NCBI GenBank assembly: GCA_964482435.1
Contig: CAYZXL010000128.1
Location: forward strand, 1-5,255
Reading direction: 5' to 3'
Length of the DNA stretch: 5,255 nucleotides
DNA from: CAYZXL01 sp964482435
GTDB taxonomy: Bacteria; Auribacterota; JABMQX01
Of the stretch, positions 1 to 4,906 are shown one piece after another (within the stretch, counting starts at the first letter, position 1; each line of letters begins with the position of its first letter). The notes below the pieces were generated by a model that had not been told where the DNA came from, made no database searches, and saw only the letters and a program-made list of their open reading frames with translations. A program made the position numbers and the translations under genes.

Positions 1-423
1 GCGGACCCGGACGGGGCTGATGACGACCCCGCCACCTTTGAGGACAACGACTATCACCTCGACGATCGTTCTCCCTGCATAGACACCGGCAAGAACGAAG
101 CCTGGATGACCGGCGCCTTTGACCTGGGTGGCAACCCACGCATCCTATTCGGTCTTTTGTCTGCAACCGTGGACATGGGCGCCTACGAATACGGAGCTCC
201 TTTCATCTTCGCCATTGTGAGCATTCAAACGCAGGGCGCGGCGGGCACTCAGCTCACCTGGAGCAGCCGCCCGGGCGATACCTATACAATCTCGTCCTGC
301 GTTGACCTCGTGTCCGGTCCCTGGACTGAGGAGGCGACAGTCCCCTCCGCGGGAGAATCAACCTCGTGGACGGACCCCGACACCACGCCAGCTCGCAGGT
401 TCTATCGGATCGAGCTGAAGTAG
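1..423 (+). CDS. C-terminal part of a secreted beta-helix protein (choice-of-anchor-Q-like end), 5' end outside the window
   Basis: The reading frame is open from base 1 to a TAG stop at 421-423, giving 140 residues; the start lies upstream of the window. The visible part holds the end of a choice-of-anchor-Q-like region: a DPDG..DD..P acidic segment, then SPCIDTG, then GNPRILFG, then VDMGAYEY. After it comes a module of about 70 residues containing LTWSSRPGDTY and ending in FYRIELK. The whole segment aligns almost without gaps with the last 140 residues of the next gene, at roughly 60% identity by eye, so the two are tandem paralogues. Family knowledge: such ends cap exported right-handed parallel beta-helix proteins. 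The Cys-bearing coils of its neighbour presumably lie upstream, but that is inference. The substrate or partner cannot be told. Confidence 0.85.
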   Translation, partial: ADPDGADDDPATFEDNDYHLDDRSPCIDTGKNEAWMTGAFDLGGNPRILFGLLSATVDMGAYEYGAPFIFAIVSIQTQGAAGTQLTWSSRPGDTYTISSCVDLVSGPWTEEATVPSAGESTSWTDPDTTPARRFYRIELK

Positions 424-442
424 TTGAGCCGGAATCGGGCAT

Positions 443-464
443 CCGGGGGCAGCCTGCTTCCCGG
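443..464 (+). other. GC-rich hairpin after the first gene
   Basis: CCGGGG at 443-448 can pair with TCCCGG at 459-464 (one G-U pair), with GCA and TGC continuing the stem around a three-base loop after a bulged T. It starts 19 bases past the TAG stop, where a terminator would be expected. No T-tract follows, so it is not a standard intrinsic terminator. It could be a 3' end stabiliser or chance in GC-rich DNA. Confidence 0.25.
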
Positions 465-510
465 GAAACGTGCAGCCGTCGCTTGCAGGCGCCAATGCGA
501 CTGGCCGAGA

Positions 511-563
511 GAAGTCTATCCTGAACGCGACGGTTGCGGGTGAATAGTCTCCCAATAGACTTC
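511..563 (+). repeat. 9-base inverted repeat in the leader of the beta-helix gene
   Basis: GAAGTCTAT at 511-519 is the exact reverse complement of ATAGACTTC at 555-563, with 35 bases between them. A shorter competing hairpin, AGTCT at 546-550 with AGACT at 557-561 (six-base loop), uses part of the same right arm, so both cannot form together. It lies 52 bases before the preferred ATG at 616. It could be an operator or a leader RNA switch, or chance. No promoter with acceptable spacing was found between 424 and 615. Confidence 0.3.
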
Positions 564-615
564 ACAGTCTTCCTCGGCGATGCAAGGACTTCTCGATCCG
601 GTATTGCGAGGAAAT

Positions 616-2568
616 ATGGCAAAGAGCGCGGCCATAATCGTTGCCTTTCTCTGCATTTCTGCAAACATCGCGGCGCCGGCCGCGACCTGGTATGTGGACG
701 ATTCGGTCGCCACTTCCGGCGACGGGAAATCGTGGGCGACCGCCTTCAAGAAGATTCAGGATGGGATTGACGCCGCCTCCAATGGTGACACCATCATCGT
801 CGCCGAAGGAAGCTATGTCGAGAACGTCAGTTTCAACGGGAAGAACATCGTCCTTACCAGCACCGACCCCCTCAGCCCGCGAGTGGTAGATGCCACCATC
901 ATTGACGGCAATCATGCAGGCTCCGTCGCCATCTTCTCCGGAACGGAGGATGAATCGTGCATCCTTTCAGGGTTCACTCTTCAGAAGGGGAACGCCTTGT
1001 CCGGCGGTGCGATATGTGGCGGTACGCCGCTTCGTCACACAGCAGCCACGATTGAGAACAACGATGTCGCCGTGAACGAAGCAAATTGTGGCGGCGGTGT
1101 GGCGTACTGCGATGGCCTGATTGAAGAGAACCTTCTGATCGCCAACTCGGCCCTGGCTGATGGCGGTGGATTCTACGACTGCGATGGGCTAATCCAGAAC
1201 AACGCGCTGAGGTCGAATTCGGCCGGATGCGGGGGAGGCCTTTGTGGTTGCGACGGGACCATCAGCGACAACGGGTGTGCATATAACTCCGGGCTCGACG
1301 GAGGCGGGTTCGCGCACTGCCATGGACTCATCTTGAGAAACACCGTAGCGTACTGCTTCGCCGACTACGCTGGCGGTGGTCTATACAGGTGCGATGGGAC
1401 CATCGAGGAGAATTCGATCGGCTGGAACGGCGCCCTTGACGGCGGCGGACTGTCATATTGCGACGCGACAATCCAGAACAATACCATCCGTGCAAACAGG
1501 GCGGAGTACGGAGGGGCTTTGTACAGGTGCAACGGCTTGGTCCAGGACAACTTGATTGGCCGGGGCCTTGATGTTGCTGGAGACGAGCCCCCTTACGACC
1601 AGATTTATGCGAACAGGGCCGATCAGGGCGGCGGATTTAGTGAATGTGACGGCATAATTCAAAGAAACGTCATCAACGGCAACTACGCCAAATACGGCGG
1701 CGGACTCCACGCTTGCAATGGCATCGTCCAGGATAACCTGGTCTCAGAGAACTCTGCCAACGGGCACGGCGGTGGCCTGTACGGTTGCGATGGTACGATC
1801 CGAAACAACCGGATTACCGGCAATTCGGCTGAGGAACTTGGGGATGGCGGTGGCTTGTATCGCTGCGACGGGACAATTCGGGGTAATCTCGTCGCTGCCA
1901 ACCGGGGCCGTCTTGGCGGAGGTCTCGCCTTTTGCCGAGGCACGATCGAGAACCTTACGGTCACCGCAAACTCGGCGTTCCGAGGCGGTGGCCTCCACGG
2001 CTGCCATGGAACAATCCGGAACTCTATCATCTGGGGTAATATCGCCGATGGGGGCCAGCAACTCTGGGAGTCCGTGCAACCCGATTACTCCTGCATCCAG
2101 GACTGGACGGGAGGGGCTGAAGGGAACATCACTGAGAACCCACGCTTTGTTGATCCCGATGGGCCCGATGACAACCCCGACACCTGGGAGGACAACAACT
2201 TCTACTTGCAGCGTGATTCCCCCTGTATTGACGCGGGGCAAAACGAGGACTGGATGGTTGGCGCCGTTGACCTCGACGGGAACCCTCGCATTCTGTTTGG
2301 CGGCTCCTCCGCGACCGTTGACATGGGTGCATACGAATACAACCCCTTCCAGTTCAAGATCACGCAGGTGAGCAATGTGGCTGTCAACAACCTTCGGCTT
2401 ACATGGACCAGCCGCCCGGGAGACACCTATGTCATCTGGTCTTGCCTTGACCTCGTCACGGCTTCATGGACAGAGGAGGCAGCCATTCCCTCTCAGGGCG
2501 ACTCCACCTTCTGGGCTGACCCCAGCTCACTGCCCGGGCGAAAGTTTTACAGGGTCGAGTTGAAATGA
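616..2568 (+). CDS. Exported right-handed parallel beta-helix protein with 13 Cys-bearing coils
   Basis: This 650-residue protein is probably exported and cell-surface. The ATG at 616 is preferred over the in-frame ATG at 580: it follows GAGG at 608-611 and begins a clean signal peptide (MAKSAAIIVAFLCISANIAA, likely cut near residue 22), whereas 580 lacks a ribosome-binding site and would put charged residues before it. Residues 24-130 resemble the usual entry region of these proteins (TWYVDDS, GKSWATAF, NGDTIIVAEGSY). Residues 159-478 form 13 coils of about 23 residues with the pattern GGG-x3-C-x-G-x-I-x2-N. Residues 511-575 are a choice-of-anchor-Q-like segment (SPCIDAG, GNPRILFG, VDMGAYEY). 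Residues 580-650 are a C-terminal module ending in FYRVELK. The family includes polysaccharide-binding or degrading proteins and surface adhesins, but no catalytic motif was recognised, so the function is unknown. The preceding partial gene is a paralogue. Confidence 0.9.
   Translation: MAKSAAIIVAFLCISANIAAPAATWYVDDSVATSGDGKSWATAFKKIQDGIDAASNGDTIIVAEGSYVENVSFNGKNIVLTSTDPLSPRVVDATIIDGNHAGSVAIFSGTEDESCILSGFTLQKGNALSGGAICGGTPLRHTAATIENNDVAVNEANCGGGVAYCDGLIEENLLIANSALADGGGFYDCDGLIQNNALRSNSAGCGGGLCGCDGTISDNGCAYNSGLDGGGFAHCHGLILRNTVAYCFADYAGGGLYRCDGTIEENSIGWNGALDGGGLSYCDATIQNNTIRANRAEYGGALYRCNGLVQDNLIGRGLDVAGDEPPYDQIYANRADQGGGFSECDGIIQRNVINGNYAKYGGGLHACNGIVQDNLVSENSANGHGGGLYGCDGTIRNNRITGNSAEELGDGGGLYRCDGTIRGNLVAANRGRLGGGLAFCRGTIENLTVTANSAFRGGGLHGCHGTIRNSIIWGNIADGGQQLWESVQPDYSCIQDWTGGAEGNITENPRFVDPDGPDDNPDTWEDNNFYLQRDSPCIDAGQNEDWMVGAVDLDGNPRILFGGSSATVDMGAYEYNPFQFKITQVSNVAVNNLRLTWTSRPGDTYVIWSCLDLVTASWTEEAAIPSQGDSTFWADPSSLPGRKFYRVELK
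1090..2049 (+). repeat. Protein-coding tandem repeat, 13 units of about 69 bases (beta-helix coils)
   Basis: These bases encode residues 159-478 of the beta-helix protein. Each unit begins with GGG (GGA in unit 7) and carries one Cys at a fixed place: residues 165, 189, 212, 235, 259, 282, 305, 344, 367, 391, 417, 440 and 463. Steps are 23 or 24 residues, except 39 across unit 7, which holds an acidic insertion of about 16 residues near 316-331, and 26 across unit 10. Codons differ between units, so the array is old rather than a recent slippage product. Family knowledge: the commoner coil in such proteins has its Cys directly after GGGIY; here it sits one residue later and the turn is shorter. 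Confidence 0.85.
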
Positions 2569-2838
2569 ACCGGAGCGTCTGCCGGGCGTGTCGCACAGAA
2601 AAAGTACCGAGCATGTTCGGGACGACTCAGTTTCTTCCTGCACTGAGTTCCTCTCCACGCCTGCCTCGGGAACCGGCAGGTGGTCCTCTTCGAGAGCGGC
2701 GATGTATCCGTGAATCGCTCCTTTGATATTGGCGACCGCCTCTTCCTTCGTCTTCCCCTGGCGCACGCAACCCGGCAGGCTCGGACATTCTGCCACCCAG
2801 TACCCGTCCTTGCCGGGATAAATTACGGCCTGTCTCAT
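2527..2838 (-). CDS. hicB: HicB-family antitoxin, solitary, with a divergent and possibly decayed C-terminus
   Basis: From the ATG at 2838 the product is 103 residues. Residues 1-58 are a typical HicB N-terminal domain (partial RNase-H-like fold): MRQAVIYPGKDGYWVAECPS, then LPGC, GKTKEEAVANIKGAI and ALEEDHLPVPE. They match the second copy at 4907-5113 closely. After PVPE the likeness stops abruptly; the frame then runs 45 more residues of unrelated sequence and ends inside the 3' end of the converging beta-helix gene. The frame is also open upstream of 2838, but that part resembles nothing recognised, and the second copy fixes the start. The ribosome-binding site is poor (GGAAAACGAG) compared with AGGAGG in the second copy. 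HicB normally neutralises HicA, an mRNA-cleaving toxin, and represses its own operon; no HicA frame lies next to it. It may be a decaying copy. Confidence 0.6.
   Translation of the reverse strand: MRQAVIYPGKDGYWVAECPSLPGCVRQGKTKEEAVANIKGAIHGYIAALEEDHLPVPEAGVERNSVQEETESSRTCSVLFLCDTPGRRSGSFQLDPVKLSPGQ
2664..2838 (-). repeat. Dispersed direct repeat, copy 1 (hicB 5' part)
   Basis: This stretch matches 4939-5113 base for base at a constant offset of 2275 with no gaps and 22 mismatches counted by eye, about 87% identity. Likeness falls away on the 3' side just after the PVPE codons and on the 5' side a few bases before the ATG. Many of the changes sit at third codon positions, so the two copies evolved under protein-level selection for some time after duplication. 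Confidence 0.8.
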
Positions 2839-3042
2839 TGTCTCGTTTTCCGCAAGCCACCGTTTTCTCTCAGCCAAAGGCGTTCTACTGTCTCGCGTTG
2901 TCGTTTTCCGGTTCCTGCGCGCCTCCCAACATCCCCCGGCGGAGTCACCCCCTACGCCCTCACCCGCCTCGCAGGTTGCCCACGTTTCCCGCCCGGTTTC
3001 ACGGCCCCTGCCGCAGCCATTCAAAAGCGCCGCGTTCTTTTC

Positions 3043-3078
3043 TTGACCGAATCGCAGCGCGGTGGTATCTTGTATAAT
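3043..3078 (+). promoter_or_regulatory. Candidate promoter for the 262-residue secreted protein gene
   Basis: A perfect TATAAT lies at 3073-3078 and a good TTGACC at 3043-3048. The gap between them is 24 bases, longer than the usual 16-18 for the main sigma factor, so they may not work as a pair; the TATAAT may act with a weaker upstream element. A start near 3085 would leave a leader of about 205 bases before the ATG at 3290. Confidence 0.4.
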
Positions 3079-3276
3079 GGCACGTCCAGAATGGAGGAGG
3101 GATCTCTCCGACGAAAAAAAGGGCTCTGTCTTTCTCAAGAGGCAAAGGATGGCCTCTGTTTCCGGGATGGAAGGAGCCCGCGTGCGAGTGAAGGGAGCGC
3201 TCACGGGGTTGGCACAAAGACCAACAAGCTCGCTTCCTTCTTCAGCAACAATACCGCCATCGTAAGTCGAACATCT

Positions 3277-3283
3277 GGAGGGG
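3277..3283 (+). promoter_or_regulatory. Strong Shine-Dalgarno site
   Basis: GGAGGGG lies six bases before the ATG at 3290. It fixes the start of the secreted protein gene and argues against the overlapping open frames upstream. Confidence 0.8.
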
Positions 3284-3289
3284 CTAACA

Positions 3290-4078
3290 ATGAAGGCGAT
3301 AAGAATTACACTCGTCGCTCCTGTGCTTGCCATTGTCGCTGTTTGCCTGGTCAGTTTGACAGCCACGGGACAGGTGGGCTTTGTGAACGTTAAGACCGTG
3401 AGGAACGGGTTGACGATGATCTCCGTTCCTCTGCACACCCGTGACAAGAATTTGAACGGTACGCCCGGCTGCGTCGGCGACATGATTAAGGAAAACCTTG
3501 CGGGAGGGGCATGTCTTGGCGCTGCCGACGTTATTTACTGGTGGAACCCCTCCATGAAGGACTACGAATACGCTTTCTTAGTCAAGGCGCCCGGCACCCC
3601 CTACGACGGCAGGTGGTTTGATCCCATGGCGGGCCGGTTGTCAAGCTTAGCGTTCGACGTTGGACAGGCGTTCTGGATTCTCAGGAGGGACGCGGGAAGT
3701 AATCCCGCTACAATCACATTCTACGGTTGGGCGCCTGCCGAGCCAACAATAACCATCACGTTCGTCCAGGGCTTGACGATGTTCAGCTACCCGTACCCGA
3801 TAACACTGGCACTCAACGACAGCACACTCAAGCCGTTCTGCTGGTGGTGCTGGTGGGACCCAGGGCCGTCGGGGGACGCGGTGTATGGGTGGGACGCGGC
3901 AGCTCAGGATTACGTCTATGCGTTCTTTGTCAGCGCCCCCGGCTCGCCGTACGATGGGAAGTGGTTCGACCCGAAGAAGGGCGCACTGTCAGACATAACG
4001 TTTGAACCGGGCGTCGGGTTCTGGTATCTGCATAGGTCGGCCGCCACTGCAATCTGGATCTGCGAAAGGCCATACTGA
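3290..4078 (+). CDS. Exported Trp-rich protein of two repeated domains, function unknown
   Basis: The product has 262 residues. Residues 1-27 are a signal peptide: MKAIR, a hydrophobic stretch, and ATG before Gln28 as the likely cleavage point. The mature part holds two copies of one domain, about 38-146 and 158-258. Shared landmarks are NGLTMISVP and QGLTMFSYP at the start; DVIYWWNP and DAVYGWDA in the middle; YEYAFLVKAPGTPYDGRWFD and YVYAFFVSAPGSPYDGKWFD; and DVGQAFWILRR and EPGVGFWYLHR at the end. The aromatic content is high, with an odd FCWWCWWD cluster at 183-190 in the second copy. Similar G-x-N/T-hydrophobic-S-x-P openings and G-x-x-FW endings occur in many uncharacterised secreted proteins of environmental bacteria. 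I do not recognise an enzyme, and the pattern suggests beta-sandwich or propeller-like blades. It has its own strong ribosome-binding site and probable promoter. Confidence 0.88.
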   Translation: MKAIRITLVAPVLAIVAVCLVSLTATGQVGFVNVKTVRNGLTMISVPLHTRDKNLNGTPGCVGDMIKENLAGGACLGAADVIYWWNPSMKDYEYAFLVKAPGTPYDGRWFDPMAGRLSSLAFDVGQAFWILRRDAGSNPATITFYGWAPAEPTITITFVQGLTMFSYPYPITLALNDSTLKPFCWWCWWDPGPSGDAVYGWDAAAQDYVYAFFVSAPGSPYDGKWFDPKKGALSDITFEPGVGFWYLHRSAATAIWICERPY

Positions 4079-4090
4079 ACGGTTCGTAGC

Positions 4091-4108
4091 CCGGCTGGCA
4101 TGTGCCGG
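4091..4108 (+). other. Short hairpin after the secreted protein gene
   Basis: CCGGC at 4091-4095 pairs with GCCGG at 4104-4108 around eight bases, 12 bases past the TGA stop. There is no T-tract, so terminator activity is doubtful. The rest of 4079-4185 shows nothing recognisable. Confidence 0.2.
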
Positions 4109-4164
4109 CGAGTGCGGCTGCATTTCCGCGGCAGAGAGGTCGTGCCTGAAGCGCCCCGTCGGCC

Positions 4165-4198
4165 TTGCGAATTCGGGGACTCTGTAGCATAGTATGCT
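4165..4198 (+). promoter_or_regulatory. Candidate promoter and operator of the toxin-antitoxin operon
   Basis: A perfect 13-base palindrome, AGCATAGTATGCT at 4186-4198 (arms of six, one central base), overlaps a -10-like TAGTAT at 4190-4195. A -35-like TTGCGA lies at 4165-4170, 19 bases before it. Family knowledge: antitoxins of such operons usually repress their own promoter by binding a palindrome over the -10 region, which fits. It lies about 150 bases before the intact antitoxin gene but only about 20 before the relict antitoxin start at 4217. Confidence 0.4.
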
Positions 4199-4216
4199 GG
4201 ATGCCGTGAAATAGCC

Positions 4217-4303
4217 ATGGGACTGATACTTCCAAAGCTCGTCGTTGACGAGAAGTAGAACCCGAAGGCGGTTCTGTCCGAGCACGCGGTTCCCGAAATC
4301 CGC
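4217..4303 (+). pseudogene. Probable relict N-terminal copy of the antitoxin gene, with an in-frame TAG
   Basis: From the ATG at 4217 the frame reads MGLILPKLVVDEK, a TAG stop at 4256-4258, then NPKAVLSEHAVPEIR. Ignoring the stop, LVVDEK-x-NPKAVL lines up with FLVDEAGTRKAVL of the intact antitoxin that begins at 4350. The typical motif of this antitoxin type, VDE-(K/A)-G-x-x-KAVL, has its Gly replaced by the stop. Likeness fades after residue 30, where the intact copy has its charged helix, and no ribosome-binding site precedes this ATG. The best reading is a duplicated antitoxin that lost function. The alternative is a 13-codon leader peptide with chance likeness, since the match is short. 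Confidence 0.45.
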
Positions 4304-4349
4304 AACGGAGGCCGGGAGCACCGAACGGTTGCTTCTGAGAGGAGCCAGA

Positions 4350-4529
4350 ATGAAAGGTGTGGAGTTCTTGGTTGATGAGGCCGGAACCCGAAAGGCAGTG
4401 CTAATCGACCTGAAAAGGCACAGGGAGATCTGGGAGGATTTCTACGACACGCTCCGAGCCAAGGAACGGGAGAACGAACCACGCGAGTCGCTTGAGGAAG
4501 TCAAACGAAAAGTCCTGGGGCGGCCCTAA
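4350..4529 (+). CDS. Small antitoxin of a type II toxin-antitoxin pair (RelB/Phd-like)
   Basis: The product has 59 residues: MKGVEFLVDEAGTRKAVLID then a charged helix with EIWEDFYDTLRAKERENEP and a tail SLEEVKRKVLG. The start is set by GAGAGGAG at 4337-4344, five bases before the ATG; the frame is open upstream to an ATG at 4245, but that part is Arg/Ser-rich and unlike the family. The layout is a short N-terminal beta strand (probably the DNA-binding and dimer part) followed by an acidic helical tail that wraps the toxin. That is known for antitoxins of RelE-type toxins and is inferred here from size, motif and position. Its TAA stop at 4527-4529 directly abuts the toxin ATG at 4530, so the two are translationally coupled. 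An exact family name is not certain. Confidence 0.85.
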   Translation: MKGVEFLVDEAGTRKAVLIDLKRHREIWEDFYDTLRAKERENEPRESLEEVKRKVLGRP

Positions 4530-4790
4530 ATGTCGGCCTATGAAATTACCTTCGCTCGATCGGCCCGGAAGGAACTCCAGGCTCTCCCGCCACTTACAGC
4601 ACGGCGCATCCTGGCGAAGATAGAGGCCCTTGCTGATAATCCCAGACCACCGGGGTGCAGGGCCCTGCGAGGGCCTACTCGGCTGTGGCGCCTGCGCGTC
4701 GGCGAATACCGGGTCGTCTACCGGATCGACGACGCTAAACGGGTTGTGGACGTCATTGTCGTTCGGCATCGAAGCGAGGCATACCGTTGA
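4530..4790 (+). CDS. relE: RelE/ParE-family toxin (type II toxin-antitoxin system)
   Basis: The product has 86 residues, the normal length for the family. It starts with YEITFARSARKELQALP, follows with a helix (RRILAKIEALADNPRP), then the core strands LWRLRVGEYRVVYRIDD and VVDVIVVRHRSEAYR. These are hallmark segments of RelE/ParE toxins. Arg61 in GEYRVVY, Arg81 in RHR and Tyr85 in EAYR occupy places that match the catalytic Arg61, Arg81 and Tyr87 of E. coli RelE. This favours an mRNA-cleaving (RelE-like) over a gyrase-poisoning (ParE-like) toxin, though the assignment is by eye. The gene is intact, with no stop or frameshift. It has no ribosome-binding site of its own beyond coupling to the antitoxin stop, which usually keeps toxin output below antitoxin output. 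It converges with the HicB-like gene at 4907-5113. Confidence 0.93.
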   Translation: MSAYEITFARSARKELQALPPLTARRILAKIEALADNPRPPGCRALRGPTRLWRLRVGEYRVVYRIDDAKRVVDVIVVRHRSEAYR

Positions 4791-4810
4791 TGCCCCAAGA
4801 CGCAGCAGCA

Positions 4811-4858
4811 GGCGGGTATTTCACGCAGCACGCGCGCCGCTTCAGATAGGAGCCCGCC
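4811..4858. terminator. Possible long-loop hairpin between converging genes
   Basis: GGCGGG at 4811-4816 pairs exactly with CCCGCC at 4853-4858, with 36 bases between; CTTTC follows on the plus strand. It lies 20 bases past the toxin stop and 49 bases before the end of the converging hicB gene, where a two-way terminator would be useful. The loop is long and there is no real T-tract, so this is weak. Confidence 0.2.
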
Positions 4859-4906
4859 CTTTCAGCACCTTTACGCATTCGCGGTGGCCGACCCATGGCA
4901 GTTTAC

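Larger units (their letters stand above)
2839..3289. other. 451-base intergenic region
   Basis: No convincing gene is seen on either strand. Frames open here give low-complexity Pro/Ser/Arg-rich products, lack ribosome-binding sites and resemble nothing. The left part (about 2870-3000) is C-rich on the plus strand, with several runs of three to five C. The right part holds the candidate promoter at 3043-3078 and a leader of about 200 bases before the ATG at 3290. The leader contains an A-run at 3113-3120 and a hairpin, AGAGGC at 3138-3143 with GCCTCT at 3152-3157. No known riboswitch class was recognised. Confidence 0.6.

Noticed and set aside
580..615. An earlier in-frame ATG for the beta-helix gene
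   Set aside because: No ribosome-binding site precedes it, and it would place 12 mostly polar residues before a well-formed signal peptide that begins at 616.
1365..2030. Long Pro-rich open frames on the minus strand across the coil region
   Set aside because: They are antisense shadows of the GGG-rich repeats (PPP in reverse), with no ribosome-binding sites and no likeness to known proteins.
3062..3265. A 67-residue open frame in the leader of the secreted protein gene
   Set aside because: Its ATG lies inside the candidate promoter, it lacks a ribosome-binding site, and the product is low in complexity.
3079..3289. A cyclic-di-GMP or other known riboswitch in the leader
   Set aside because: The conserved bases of the known classes I could recall are not present; only a simple hairpin is seen.
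2680..3393. A 237-residue open frame on the plus strand
   Set aside because: It runs antisense over hicB copy 1 and overlaps the strong start at 3290; the product is Pro/Ser/Arg-rich without recognisable motifs.
2839..3483. The upstream extension of the hicB copy 1 frame
   Set aside because: The second copy and the family both start at MRQ; the extension has no likeness to anything and overlaps the secreted protein gene.
4791..4906. A possible HicA toxin gene next to hicB copy 2
   Set aside because: No frame carries the expected HicA pattern (a G-S-H motif in a domain of about 60-80 residues), and the gap is too short.
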